DNA of 64,000 nt, taken from assembly GCF_026342405.1 (NCBI RefSeq), contig NZ_JAPEMU010000001.1:4402001-4466000 (forward strand), read 5' to 3'. Positions within the stretch are counted from its first letter, which is position 1; the number at the start of each line of letters is the position of its first letter. This stretch comes from Kitasatospora sp. NBC_00240. Lineage in GTDB: Bacteria > Actinomycetota > Actinomycetes > Streptomycetales > Streptomycetaceae. Position numbers and translations under genes: made by a program. The notes beneath the pieces were generated by a model that was not told the DNA's origin, searched no databases, and saw only the letters and a program-made list of their open reading frames with translations. This document shows, one piece after another, positions 8,744 to 17,157 of the stretch.

Positions 8744-9844
8744 ATGTCCGACTTCGTACCCGGGCTTGAGGGAGTCGTCGCTTTCGAGAGCGAGATCGCC
8801 GAGCCCGACCGGGAAGGCGGCGCCCTGCGGTACCGCGGCGTCGACATCGACGAGCTGGTCGGCCACGTCTCCTTCGGCCACGTGTGGGGCCTGCTGGTGG
8901 ACGGCAAGTTCAACCCCGGCCTGCCCGCCGCCGAGCCCTTCCCGATCCCGGTGCACTCCGGCGACATCCGCGTCGACGTGCAGTCCGCGCTGGCCATGCT
9001 GGCGCCGGTCTGGGGCCTCAAGCCGCTGCTGGACATCTCCGCCGAGCAGGCCCGTGACGACCTCGCCCGCGCCGCCGTGATGGCCCTGTCGTACGTGGCG
9101 CAGTCCGCCCGCGGCCAGGGTCTGCCGATGGTGCCGCAGAGCGAGATCGACAAGGCCGAGACGGTCGTCGAGCGCTTCATGATCCGCTGGCGCGGCGAGC
9201 CCGACCCGAAGCACGTCAAGGCCATCGACGCCTACTGGACGTCCGCCGCCGAGCACGGCATGAACGCCTCCACCTTCACCGCCCGCGTCATCGCCTCCAC
9301 CGGCGCCGACGTCGCGGCCGCCCTGTCGGGCGCGGTCGGCGCGATGTCCGGCCCGCTGCACGGCGGCGCGCCGTCCCGCGTGCTCGGCATGATCGAGGAG
9401 ATCGAGCGCACCGGCGACGCCACCGCCTGGGTCAAGCAGGCGCTGGACAAGGGCGAGCGCCTGATGGGCTTCGGCCACCGCGTCTACCGCGCCGAGGACC
9501 CGCGTGCCCGCGTGCTGCGGCGCACCGCCAAGGAGCTCGGCGCGCCGCGCTTCGAGATCGCCGAGGCGCTGGAGAAGGCCGCGCTGGAGGAGCTGCACAA
9601 CCGCCGCCCCGACCGCGTGCTGGCCACCAACGTGGAGTTCTGGGCCGCGATCATGCTGGACTTCGCCGAGGTCCCCGCGCACATGTTCACCTCGATGTTC
9701 ACCTGTGCCCGGACGGCCGGCTGGTCGGCGCACATCCTGGAGCAGAAGCGCACCGGCCGCCTGGTCCGCCCGGCCGCCCGCTACATCGGCCCCGCCCCGC
9801 GCAGCCCGCGCGAGGTCGAGGGCTACGGCTCGATCGCGCACTGA
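8744..9844 (+). CDS. Citrate synthase 2
   Basis: A 366-aa type II citrate synthase (citA-type), condensing acetyl-CoA with oxaloacetate. Visible landmarks are GALRYRGVDIDEL near residue 28, SGPLHGGAPSRV (catalytic His of the HGGA segment), MGFGHRVYRAEDPR (second catalytic His and citrate-binding Arg), and the C-terminal SAHILEQ and RPAARYIGP. The ATG follows GAAGGAGCC, a good ribosome site 8 nt upstream. The shorter length fits the actinobacterial second citrate synthase rather than the 430-aa primary form. Two strong hairpins directly downstream indicate a single-gene transcript. Confidence 0.93.
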   Translation: MSDFVPGLEGVVAFESEIAEPDREGGALRYRGVDIDELVGHVSFGHVWGLLVDGKFNPGLPAAEPFPIPVHSGDIRVDVQSALAMLAPVWGLKPLLDISAEQARDDLARAAVMALSYVAQSARGQGLPMVPQSEIDKAETVVERFMIRWRGEPDPKHVKAIDAYWTSAAEHGMNASTFTARVIASTGADVAAALSGAVGAMSGPLHGGAPSRVLGMIEEIERTGDATAWVKQALDKGERLMGFGHRVYRAEDPRARVLRRTAKELGAPRFEIAEALEKAALEELHNRRPDRVLATNVEFWAAIMLDFAEVPAHMFTSMFTCARTAGWSAHILEQKRTGRLVRPAARYIGPAPRSPREVEGYGSIAH

Positions 9845-9854
9845 CGGACCCACC

Positions 9855-9901
9855 GGGCGGCGGCCGCGGCCGGCGCCTTCGGGCGCGGGCGGCCGCCGCC
9901 C
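9855..9901 (+). terminator. Terminator hairpin after citrate synthase
   Basis: GGGCGGCGGCCGC (9855-9867) pairs with GCGGCCGCCGCCC (9889-9901), a 13-bp stem with a further GC-rich inner loop. There is no U tract, as is common in actinomycetes. Confidence 0.65.
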
Positions 9902-9916
9902 CGCCGACACGCCGGG

Positions 9917-9947
9917 CGGGCCCGGGGAGCGATGCTCCCCGGGCCCG
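9917..9947 (+). terminator. Second terminator hairpin after citrate synthase
   Basis: CGGGCCCGGGGAGC (9917-9930), loop gat, then GCTCCCCGGGCCCG (9934-9947): a perfect 14-bp stem 16 nt beyond the first hairpin, giving a tandem terminator. Confidence 0.7.
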
Positions 9948-10042
9948 TTCGCGCTGCGGCGCAGGCCCTTCGCCGCAAAGATCACATCTCAGCGGGCGGA
10001 CGACCGTAACAACTCCGCAATCCGAGCCAGTAGGCTGCGCCT

Positions 10043-11161
10043 GTGGCCCAGATCCAGATCCCCGCTGACATCAAGCCCGCAGACGGCCGTTTCGGCTGCG
10101 GCCCGTCCAAGGTGCGCCCCGAGGCCCTCAGTGCCCTCGCCGCGACCGGCTCCGCCCTGCTCGGCACCTCGCACCGCCAGGCTCCTGTCAAGGACCTGGT
10201 GAAGCGTGTGCGCGAGGGCGTGAGCAGCCTCTTCTCCCTCCCCGAGGGGTACGAGGTGGTGCTCGGCAACGGCGGCTCCACCGCCTTCTGGGACATCGCG
10301 GCATTCGGCCTGGTGCGCGAGAAGTCGCAGCACCTGAACTTCGGCGAGTTCTCCTCCAAGTTCGCCTCCTCGGTGAAGGCCGCCCCGTGGCTGGCCGACC
10401 CGTCGGTGATCAAGACGGAGCCGGGCACCCACCCGCTGTCGGTCGCCGAGGCGGGCGTGGACGTCTACGCGCTCACCCACAACGAGACCTCGACCGGCGT
10501 CGCGATGCCGATCAACCGCCCGGTCGGCGGCGACGAGGGCTCCCTGGTGCTGGTCGACGCGACCTCGGGCGCCGGCGGCCTGCCGGTGGACATCACCGAG
10601 ACGGACGTCTACTACTTCGCGCCGCAGAAGTCCTTCGCCTCCGAGGGCGGCCTCTGGCTGGCGTCCTTCTCCCCGGCCGCCCTGGAGCGTGCCGCCGAGA
10701 TCGCCGCCTCCGGCCGCTACATCCCGCCGTTCTTCGACCTGCCGACGGCCATCGACAACTCGTCGAAGGACCAGACGTACAACACCCCGTCGATCTCGAC
10801 GCTGTTCCTGCTGGCCGACCAGCTGGAGTGGCTGAACGGCAACGGCGGCCTCGACTGGGCAGTCGCCCGTACGGCTGATTCCTCGTCCCGCCTGTACACC
10901 TGGGCCGAGAAGTCCTCCTTCGCGCAGCCGTTCGTGGTCAACCCGGCCGAGCGCTCGCAGGTGGTCGGCACGATCGACTTCGACGAGTCGATCGACGCCG
11001 CCGCGATCGCCAAGGCACTGCGTGCCAACGGCATCGTCGACACCGAGCCGTACCGCAAGCTGGGCCGCAACCAGCTGCGCATCGCGATGTTCCCGGCGAT
11101 CGACCCGGCGGACGTCGAGGCGCTCACCGCCTGCATCGACCACGTCGTCGGCCAGCTCTGA
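10043..11161 (+). CDS. serC: Phosphoserine aminotransferase
   Basis: 372 aa, mycobacterial-type SerC. It transfers the amino group from glutamate to 3-phosphohydroxypyruvate in serine synthesis. The PLP lysine is in APQKSFASEGG near residue 195, with the phosphate-binding LGNGGSTAFWD near 74-84 and HNETSTGV near 150. Start is GTG at 10043; the preceding 60 nt contain a T/A-rich patch that may be the promoter. The gene ends in a strong palindromic terminator shared with a convergent small membrane protein. Confidence 0.94.
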   Translation: MAQIQIPADIKPADGRFGCGPSKVRPEALSALAATGSALLGTSHRQAPVKDLVKRVREGVSSLFSLPEGYEVVLGNGGSTAFWDIAAFGLVREKSQHLNFGEFSSKFASSVKAAPWLADPSVIKTEPGTHPLSVAEAGVDVYALTHNETSTGVAMPINRPVGGDEGSLVLVDATSGAGGLPVDITETDVYYFAPQKSFASEGGLWLASFSPAALERAAEIAASGRYIPPFFDLPTAIDNSSKDQTYNTPSISTLFLLADQLEWLNGNGGLDWAVARTADSSSRLYTWAEKSSFAQPFVVNPAERSQVVGTIDFDESIDAAAIAKALRANGIVDTEPYRKLGRNQLRIAMFPAIDPADVEALTACIDHVVGQL

Positions 11162-11186
11162 CCCCGGGTCGCGAGCTCGCAAGCTG

Positions 11187-11226
11187 AAGGGAAGGGCCAC
11201 CGCCCGCGGGCGGTGGCCCTTCCCTT
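11187..11226. terminator. Perfect 40-nt palindrome, bidirectional terminator
   Basis: A 20-nt arm AAGGGAAGGGCCACCGCCCG is followed immediately by its exact complement. It sits 26 nt after serC and 48 nt after the convergent small gene. A-rich left end and T-rich right end give it pseudo U-tracts in both directions, fitting a bidirectional intrinsic terminator. Confidence 0.85.
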
Positions 11227-11274
11227 TGTGCTGTTCCGCCGGTCCTTCGTGCTGTTCCGCCGGCCCGGCCGGCG

Positions 11275-11364
11275 CTACCTGGTGACCAGCGAGCTGATCA
11301 CCACGACGGCCAGCAGCAGCACCAGGGCGCCGGTCACGATACGCATGCGAGTCTTGGGGTCCAC
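11275..11364 (-). CDS. Small single-pass membrane protein (29 aa)
   Basis: A 29-residue product starting from GTG at 11364: a charged VDPKTRMRI head and one hydrophobic helix (about residues 10-27, ALVLLLAVVVISSLV). Similar tiny membrane proteins of the MDPKTRMRIVTG type recur next to serC in streptomycetes, from memory of the family, which supports reality despite the size. Function unknown. It shares the 11187-11226 terminator with serC. Confidence 0.6.
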   Translation of the reverse strand: MDPKTRMRIVTGALVLLLAVVVISSLVTR

Positions 11365-11434
11365 GGTCAACGAGCGTACTCCCGGCCCGGCGCGGTGCGG
11401 CGTGCGGGCCGCCCGGCCGGCGCCCGGACGCCAG

Positions 11435-11579
11435 GCATCGAGCCCCCGGACGCCTCCGGATCCTGCCCGGTGACCCAGCAGGCGTCGTCGGACGCCAGGA
11501 AGCCCACCACGTCTCGCCCGGCCCGCGCCGGTGCCCACGTCCGCACCGCCGTGACCGGCAGCAGCAACGTCGGCAACAA
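11435..11579 (-). pseudogene. C-terminal remnant of a short-chain dehydrogenase
   Basis: The minus strand encodes RDVVGFLASDDACWVTGQ (about 11513-11460) followed by ASGG, which is the C-terminal signature of classical SDR enzymes (helix, FLASD, WVTGQ, then R-x-[DS]-GG). The catalytic Tyr-x-x-x-Lys part and Rossmann N-terminus are absent. About 48 codons remain, lodged between the 29-aa membrane protein and thpR. It reads as a gene relic left by deletion. Confidence 0.6.
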
Positions 11580-11588
11580 CAGCCCGAC

Positions 11589-12221
11589 CTAGCCGGAGGC
11601 GCGCTCCGAGGCCCCGCCGCCCTCGCCCGAGCCCCGCGCCCAGCGGGCCAACGGCCAGCTGCGCACGCTCTCGTAGTGCGCGAATCCGCCGTCCAGCTCG
11701 CTCTTCATCAGGTGCACCTCGGCAGCCTCCCACTCGACGCCGCGGAACTGCGCCAGCGCCGCTTCGAGTCCCTCCAGCTCCCCCACCGCGTGCCGCCGCA
11801 CCGCCCGGCGCCGCCCGTGCGCCGACCCGGCCCGGGCCAGCGTCAGGTGCGGGTGGAAGCGGAAGGCGTCCCCCTCACCGAGCAGCCCGGCCGCCGCCCC
11901 GGTGACCGCCTCGGCGAGCCGGCGCAGCGCCCAGGTCTCGCCCTCCACACCGGCCCAGAACACCTTGTCGCCGAACCGGCCGGCGCCGGCCAGCCGCAAC
12001 CGGTGCGCGCCGTTGCCCTCGACGGCCGCGGCGAGCGCGCCCTCCAGCTCGGGGAGCCGCTCGGCCGGCACCTCGCCCAGGAAGGCCAGCGTGAGGTGCC
12101 AGCCGTCGACGCCCGTCCAGCGCAGCCGGTCCGCGCCCGGCAGCTCCCGCAGCGGCGCGACGGCGTCGACCAGCTCCTGCACCGCTTCCACCGGCGGCAG
12201 CACCGCCACAAAGAGCCTCAT
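11589..12221 (-). CDS. thpR: RNA 2',3'-cyclic phosphodiesterase (2H family)
   Basis: 210 aa. Opens with MRLFVAVLPP, typical of ThpR. The two catalytic H-x-T/S-L motifs of the 2H superfamily are visible as HLTLAFLGE (about 42-50) and HPHLTLARAG (about 122-131). The family opens 2',3'-cyclic phosphates on RNA ends. The C-terminal 20 residues are Gly/Ser-rich and probably disordered. It starts 44 nt from a divergent GNAT gene, so the two share a compact promoter region. Confidence 0.9.
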   Translation of the reverse strand: MRLFVAVLPPVEAVQELVDAVAPLRELPGADRLRWTGVDGWHLTLAFLGEVPAERLPELEGALAAAVEGNGAHRLRLAGAGRFGDKVFWAGVEGETWALRRLAEAVTGAAAGLLGEGDAFRFHPHLTLARAGSAHGRRRAVRRHAVGELEGLEAALAQFRGVEWEAAEVHLMKSELDGGFAHYESVRSWPLARWARGSGEGGGASERASG

Positions 12222-12265
12222 GGGGCCATCTTCCCCCGCGGGCCGCGCCGGACTAGAAGGGTTCT

Positions 12266-12781
12266 ATGAAGATCCGCACCGGTGGGCCCGAGGACGCGGC
12301 CGCCATCATCGACCTGCTCGACTCCGCCATCGCCTGGCTCACCGCCCGGGGCCGCACCGGCCAGTGGGGCGACCGACCGTGGTCCGCCCGCCCGGCCGCG
12401 GTGCAACGGATCCACGACTACGCCCGCGACCATCTGGTCCGGATCGCCGAGGACGCCGAGGGCAGGACGGTGGGTGCCTGCGTGCTGGCCGAAGTCCCGC
12501 CCGGGTACGCCACCCCGGTCGCCGAACGCGAGCTGTACGTCCGCAACCTGGTGACCGACCGGGCCCGCTCGGGCTCCGGCATCGGCGCCGCGCTGATCGC
12601 GGACGCCCTGGAGGAGGCCCGGCGGCGGGGCATCGGCCTGCTCCGGGTGGACTGCTACGCGGGCGACGACCGGCGGCTGGTGGGCCAGTACCGCGCCCTG
12701 GGCTTCACCGAGACGGAGGCCTTCGAGGTCGAGCAGCCGGCCGGGCCGTGGCCGGGCCAGATCCTGGAGATCCGGCTCTGA
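12266..12781 (+). CDS. GNAT family N-acetyltransferase
   Basis: 171 aa with the GNAT fold: acetyl-CoA pyrophosphate loop near RSGSGIGAALI (R/Q-x-x-G-x-G/A, about 112-121), preceded by LYVRNLVTD (beta 4) and followed by LLRVDCYAGDDRRLVGQYRALGF, the motif B-like end. Substrate cannot be read from the sequence. The N-terminal TARGRTGQWGDRPW segment is conserved in a subgroup annotated only as GNAT. Divergent from thpR. Confidence 0.88.
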   Translation: MKIRTGGPEDAAAIIDLLDSAIAWLTARGRTGQWGDRPWSARPAAVQRIHDYARDHLVRIAEDAEGRTVGACVLAEVPPGYATPVAERELYVRNLVTDRARSGSGIGAALIADALEEARRRGIGLLRVDCYAGDDRRLVGQYRALGFTETEAFEVEQPAGPWPGQILEIRL

Positions 12782-12886
12782 CCGACCGCCGTCCGCCGAC
12801 CCGCCGGGAGCGGGGCCGGACGGCATCACGCCCCGGCCGCCCGGCCCGGACGGTCAACCGGGCCGGACCGCCGGGGCGGCGGACCG

Positions 12887-14473
12887 TCAGCAGGCGGCGG
12901 CCAGCTCCGACTTCGCGCGGGCGGCGGTACGCGGCACGAAGGCCACCACCCGGCCGCCGCGACCGGGGTGCAGGTCGAACCGCACCCGCAGGTCGGCGCT
13001 GCGGGCCAGCACCAGACCGACCACCAGGGCCGCCAGCGCGGACACCGCGCCGCAGGCGAGCAGGCCCAGCCGGGGACCGTACACATCGGTGACCCAGCCG
13101 ACCACCGGTGCGCCGATCGGGGTGCCGCCGGTGAAGACCAGCACCAGCAGGCCCATCACCCGGCCCCGCATGGCGGGGTCGGTGGCCAGCTGCAGCATCG
13201 AGTTGACCGAGGTGTTGAAGCTCAGACCGAAGATCCCGATCAGGGTCAGCAGCAGGGCGAAGGTCCAGTAGCCGGGGGCGAACGCGGCCAGTACCTCCAG
13301 CACACCGAAGCCGAGGGCCGCCGCGACCAGCCGGCGCAGCCGGGGCGCGCCGCGCCGGGCCGCGAGCAGCGCGCCGGCCAGCGAGCCGACCGCCATCGCG
13401 GTGTTCAGCAGCCCGTACTGCCCGGCGCCGACCTTGAAGGTGTCGTACGCGAAACCGGACAGCAGCGTCGGGAAGTTGAAGCCGAAGGTGCCGATGAAGC
13501 CGGCCAGCACCATCGGCCAGAGCAGCTCCGGGCGCTCCTTGACATACCGCAGCCCCTCGCGGAGCTGGCCCTTCTCGCGGGCGATCGGCGCGGTCGGGCG
13601 CAGCTCGGAGGTCCGCATCGCCAGCAGTCCGCCGATCACGGCGGCGAAGGACAGCGCGTTGACGGCGAAGGCCCAGCCGCTGCCGACGGCCGCGATCAGC
13701 AGGCCGGCCACGGCGGGGCCGACCAGCCGGGCGGTCTGGAAGTTGGCGGCGTTCAGGCTGACCGCGTTGGCGAGGTCCTTCGGGCCGACCATCTCGGAGA
13801 CGAAGGCCTGCCGGGTCGGGTTGTCGACGACGGTCACCAGGCCGAGCAGCAGGGCGAAGGCGTAGACGAAAGTCGGCGTCACGACGCCGCCGATGGTCAT
13901 CGCGGCGAGGCCCGCGGCGAGCAGGCCCATCGCGCCCTGAGTGGCGATCAGCAGCCGGCGCTTGGGCATCCGGTCGGCGAGGACGCCGCCGAACAGGCCC
14001 AGCAGGAGCATCGGCAGGAACTGCATGGCGGTGGTGATCCCGACGGCCAGCGGGCTGCCGGTGAGGCTGAGGACCAGCCAGTCCTGGGCGATCCGCTGCA
14101 TCCACGTCCCCGTGTTGGAGACGACCTGTCCCAGGAAGAAGTAGCGGTAGTTGCGGACCCGCAAGGAGGAGAACATCCCGCCGGGGCGGGTGAACTGCGC
14201 ACCCGTGGGGCCGGCGGCCGGGCCTGCACGGCCCGGGTCCGACGCGGCGGGGGAGGCCGCCGCGGTGCGTTCCTCGGGGTCGTCGTCGCCGGTGCCCGGC
14301 AGGCCCGTGGGGGTGGGCGCGTGGCTCTCGGCGGGGGCGGCGGCGGATGCCGCCGGGTCGGTGCTCGGGTCGTCGGTACGGATGGCGGCGGCGGCTGCGG
14401 CCGGCGGTGTCACTGTGGTCTCCCCTCGGCGCACGACGACCGGCTGGGCTGCCGTCGCGCTACTGGTGTGCAT
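12887..14473 (-). CDS. MFS transporter (EntS-like drug/siderophore exporter family)
   Basis: 528 aa: a roughly 100-residue Ala/Pro/Thr-rich cytoplasmic N-terminus, then about 12 hydrophobic helices. The helix 2-3 loop GVLADRMPKRRL matches the MFS signature G-x-x-x-D-R-x-G-R-R. NYRYFFLGQVVSNTGTWMQ and DWLVLSLTGSPLAVG are typical of the MFS_3/EntS-like subfamily. ATG at 14473 has AAGGAGT about 25 nt upstream, so the exact start is uncertain and a shorter protein is possible. It follows a MarR gene by 159 nt on the same strand, suggesting an efflux pump under local repression. Confidence 0.88.
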   Translation of the reverse strand: MHTSSATAAQPVVVRRGETTVTPPAAAAAAIRTDDPSTDPAASAAAPAESHAPTPTGLPGTGDDDPEERTAAASPAASDPGRAGPAAGPTGAQFTRPGGMFSSLRVRNYRYFFLGQVVSNTGTWMQRIAQDWLVLSLTGSPLAVGITTAMQFLPMLLLGLFGGVLADRMPKRRLLIATQGAMGLLAAGLAAMTIGGVVTPTFVYAFALLLGLVTVVDNPTRQAFVSEMVGPKDLANAVSLNAANFQTARLVGPAVAGLLIAAVGSGWAFAVNALSFAAVIGGLLAMRTSELRPTAPIAREKGQLREGLRYVKERPELLWPMVLAGFIGTFGFNFPTLLSGFAYDTFKVGAGQYGLLNTAMAVGSLAGALLAARRGAPRLRRLVAAALGFGVLEVLAAFAPGYWTFALLLTLIGIFGLSFNTSVNSMLQLATDPAMRGRVMGLLVLVFTGGTPIGAPVVGWVTDVYGPRLGLLACGAVSALAALVVGLVLARSADLRVRFDLHPGRGGRVVAFVPRTAARAKSELAAAC

Positions 14474-14552
14474 GATCGGTGCTGCGGTGATGCGGTACTC
14501 CTTCTGCGGTGCGGGCAGGGCGTGGTGGTGCGGTGGGCGGTGCCTTTGGTGC

Positions 14553-14584
14553 GGTCCTGCGGTCCTGCGCTCGTGCGCTCGTGC
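14553..14584. repeat. Paired octamer tandem repeats between marR and MFS gene
   Basis: Two copies of GGTCCTGC are followed directly by two copies of GCTCGTGC, in the untranslated gap between the marR stop and the MFS start. Probably slippage-derived. Confidence 0.6.
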
Positions 14585-14632
14585 GGGTGGTGCCGGTGTC
14601 GCGGGCGGGCGGCCCGCCGCGCTCCGCCGTGG

Positions 14633-15067
14633 TCAGAGGTGCGCGAGCTTGTAGAGCACCGGTGCGGCCTCCCGCAGGACGGCCCACTCCTCCTCGCTCA
14701 GCCCTTCGGCCAGCTCGGCGAGCCAGGCGTTCCGGCGGCGCCGGCTCTCGGCGAGGATCGTCTCGGCCTGCTCGGTACTGCTGACGACCACCTGGCGGCG
14801 GTCCTCCGGGTGCGGCTCCCGCCGTACCAGGCCCTTCTCCTCCAGCATCGCGACGATCCTGGTCATGGACGGCGGCTGGACGTGCTCACGCCGGGCCAGC
14901 TCGCCGGGTGTGGCCTGGCCGCAGCGGGCGAGGGTGCCGAGCACCCCCATCTCGGTGGGGCTCAGTGACTCCTCGACCCGCTGGTGTCGCAGTCGGCGGG
15001 CCAGGCGCATGGTGGACGACCGCAGCTGGCTGATCGCCGCGAGGTCCTGCTCGGAGGTTTCGGGCAT
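14633..15067 (-). CDS. MarR family transcriptional regulator
   Basis: 144 aa winged-helix protein. SPTEMGVLGTLARCG and TPGELARREHVQPPSMTRIVAMLEEKGLV cover the HTH; RREPHPEDRRQVVVSST is the wing with the conserved D-x-R. Placed directly upstream of the MFS exporter on the same strand, it probably represses itself and the pump, releasing on ligand binding. Ligand unknown. Confidence 0.92.
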   Translation of the reverse strand: MPETSEQDLAAISQLRSSTMRLARRLRHQRVEESLSPTEMGVLGTLARCGQATPGELARREHVQPPSMTRIVAMLEEKGLVRREPHPEDRRQVVVSSTEQAETILAESRRRRNAWLAELAEGLSEEEWAVLREAAPVLYKLAHL

Positions 15068-15383
15068 GTCCTTAGACTATGTCATTACTCTCGCTAAGGA
15101 AAATTGGTTACCGCACGTCCCACGCACACCCTCTGTCACCAGGGCCCCGGCCCGGCCGCGAGGGCCCGGCACCGGACGGCATCCGTCCCCGCCACGGAGG
15201 GCCCGGGGAGACACGCCGGGCCGGAACGGGCAGCTTGGCAGCGCCGAACGGGACACCGCACGAGATGCTGGAGGGACACCAGGGGTACTCGACGACCGCG
15301 GCACAGGGCACCACCGGCACCACCAGTCCCGTCAGCACCACCGGGCCGGCAGAGACCCGAGCCAGCAGAGAAGGGCCGATCGC
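15068..15383. promoter_or_regulatory. marR/VOC divergent intergenic region
   Basis: 316 nt without a gene. The 45 nt next to the marR start are AT-rich (CTTAGACTATGTCATTACTC and CTAAGGAAAATTGG), containing an imperfect inverted pair CTTAG/CTAAG at about 15071-15099, a plausible MarR operator. The remainder is GC-rich and shows nothing further. Confidence 0.4.
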
Positions 15384-15782
15384 ATGTCCGACCTCCCGTC
15401 CGAGCAGAACGCCGACGGCTTCGCCCGCCTCGCCATGGTCACCATCGACTGCGCCGACCCGGCCGCGCTGGCCGCCTTCTACGGCGGACTGCTCGGCTGG
15501 GAGCCCCGGCACGTCGACGACCGCTTCGCGATCCTGGACAACCCCGAGGGCGGCACCCCGCTGGCCTTCGGCCGGGTCGAGGGGTACGAACCGCCGCCAC
15601 CCGGAAACCCGGACGGCAGCAAGCACTTCCACCTCGACTTCTACGTCGACGACCTCACCGACGCCACCGACCGGGCGATCGCCCTCGGCGCCACCGAACC
15701 CGCGTACCAGCACGGCCGGCAGCTCAAGGTGCTGATCGACCCGGCCGGCCACCCCTTCGGGCTCGCGCCGCTGGACCGCTGA
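15384..15782 (+). CDS. VOC family (glyoxalase-like) protein
   Basis: 132 aa with one vicinal-oxygen-chelate unit: MVTIDCADPAALAAFYGGLLGW at the N-terminus, LAFGRVEGYEPP in the middle and KHFHLDFYVDDLTDA plus VLIDPAGHPFGLAPL at the end. The pattern fits the Glyoxalase_6 type; His in HFHLDF and a C-terminal acidic position would be metal ligands, though many such proteins are not enzymes. ATG at 15384 follows AGAAGGGCCGATCGC. No operon partner. Confidence 0.88.
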   Translation: MSDLPSEQNADGFARLAMVTIDCADPAALAAFYGGLLGWEPRHVDDRFAILDNPEGGTPLAFGRVEGYEPPPPGNPDGSKHFHLDFYVDDLTDATDRAIALGATEPAYQHGRQLKVLIDPAGHPFGLAPLDR

Positions 15783-15888
15783 CCGCACCCATCGACCGCG
15801 ACCACCAGCCCGGCCGCCGGCGAAGGGCCCGGCGCGAAGCCTCCGTGGGACCTCCGCGAGGCCTCCGCACGGCCTCCCCGCGATCACC

Positions 15889-15915
15889 CGCCCCCGTCCG
15901 GATCGGACGGGGGCG
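15889..15915 (+). terminator. Hairpin after VOC gene
   Basis: CGCCCCCGTCCG, loop gat, CGGACGGGGGCG: a perfect 12-bp stem 107 nt after the VOC stop. Confidence 0.6.
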
Positions 15916-16005
15916 CTGCGGAGGCGGCGTCAGAGCTTGGTGCCGACATCTTGATCCTCCCGTGAAGGAACCCTCTGACCAGGCGTTTCTCCCCGAACAG
16001 GGCCG

Positions 16006-16034
16006 TTGTGCGACCCATCGGTAGTGGCTACTGT
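16006..16034 (+). promoter_or_regulatory. Putative promoter of the MHYT gene
   Basis: TTGTGC (16006-16011) and TACTGT (16029-16034) with a 17-nt spacer resemble a vegetative sigma promoter. It would give a leader of about 165 nt before the TTG start at 16207. The rest of the 424-nt gap after the VOC gene shows no gene. Confidence 0.4.
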
Positions 16035-16206
16035 CCCTCTTGTCAGGGGCACCGCAGCCAGGCTCCCCGCCCGGGCCCGGCCCGCTCGCGCGAACCCCGC
16101 GCCTCCCTCCACGCTTGACGCACCTGCCGAGCGTCCTCTCACCCGCCGGCCCGGCCGCCCGAGACCTGGCAGACCGCTGCTCCCCATTCCGTCCAGGGAG
16201 ATCCTC

Positions 16207-17019
16207 TTGGGTGAGATCCACCATGCCGTCTACGGCTGGGTGACACCGGCCCTCTCGTACTTCACCGCCTGTCTGGGAGCCTTCGTCGCCCTGCGCGGCA
16301 CCCGCTGGGCGCTGCTCTCCGAGGGGCGCACCAAGGCCAACTGGCTGCTGTTCGCGTCGATGTCGCTGGGCGCCGGCATCTGGTCCATGCACTTCATCGC
16401 GATGCTGGGCTTCTCCGTCGCCGGCGTCGAGATCCGCTACGACGTGCCGCTCACCGTGCTCAGCCTGATCGTCGCGATCGCGGTGGTCGGCCTCGGCATC
16501 TTCGTGGTCGGCTACAGCCGGAACCGGACCGGGTCGCTGCTGGTCGGCGGCACGGCCACCGGCCTGGGCGTGGCGGCCATGCACTACATGGGCATGGCCG
16601 CGGTCGAGGTGCCCGGCCACATCGCCTACCACCAGGCCACCGTGGGCGCGTCCGTGGTGATCGCCGTGCTGGCCGCGACGGCGGCGCTCTGGGCCGCGCT
16701 GAACATCAAGGGCACCCTCGCGGTGCTGGCCGCGGCCCCGGTGATGGGCGTCGCGGTCTGCGCGATGCACTACACCGGCATGGCGGCCGTCTCGGTGCAC
16801 CTCAGCGGCGCCAAGGAGTCCCACGGCGGCGTGCTGGCCCTGCAGTTCGTCTTCCCGCTGGCCGTCGGCCTGGGCTGCTACGTGTTCTTCAGCGCGCTGG
16901 CCTTCGCGGCGGCGCCCAGCAAGCCCGGCGCCGCGGGCCGCTCGCGCCCGGCGCAGCCCGTGATCGCCGGTCCGGCGCCGCGCCTGGTGCCGAGGCAGCG
17001 GGCGGCCGCCGGCCGCTGA
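16207..17019 (+). CDS. MHYT-domain integral membrane sensor
   Basis: 270 aa, about seven membrane helices. Three MHYT-type motifs are visible: MHFIAML (about 63), MHYMGMA (about 125) and MHYTGMA (about 188), whose Met and His are thought to bind copper and sense O2, CO or NO. TTG at 16207 is chosen because AGGGAGA lies about 7 nt upstream and the protein then begins GEIHHAVYGW, the family's usual start. No GGDEF or EAL output domain follows; the C-terminal 35 residues are Pro/Arg-rich and cytoplasmic. Signal output is unknown. Confidence 0.88.
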   Translation: MGEIHHAVYGWVTPALSYFTACLGAFVALRGTRWALLSEGRTKANWLLFASMSLGAGIWSMHFIAMLGFSVAGVEIRYDVPLTVLSLIVAIAVVGLGIFVVGYSRNRTGSLLVGGTATGLGVAAMHYMGMAAVEVPGHIAYHQATVGASVVIAVLAATAALWAALNIKGTLAVLAAAPVMGVAVCAMHYTGMAAVSVHLSGAKESHGGVLALQFVFPLAVGLGCYVFFSALAFAAAPSKPGAAGRSRPAQPVIAGPAPRLVPRQRAAAGR

Positions 17020-17024
17020 GCGGG

Positions 17025-17075
17025 CAGGCCGCCGCCCCCGGCGGGACGTGAAGTCCCGGCGGGGGCGGCGGCCTG
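17025..17075 (+). terminator. Long terminator hairpin after MHYT gene
   Basis: CAGGCCGCCGCCCCC near 17025 pairs with GGGGGCGGCGGCCTG ending 17075; an inner GGGAC/GTCCC extends the stem around a short loop. It starts 6 nt after the stop. Confidence 0.75.
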
Positions 17076-17157
17076 TCGTCAGGAGGACCCTCGTCCGGCC
17101 GGCCCCGGCCGCCCGACCCCGGGTCGGAAACCGGAGCAGGGCCGGGAGTCCGGCCGG

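Noticed and set aside
14474..14632. GC-rich octamer repeats considered as a regulatory RNA
   Set aside because: No stable conserved fold beyond simple repetition; recorded only as repeats.
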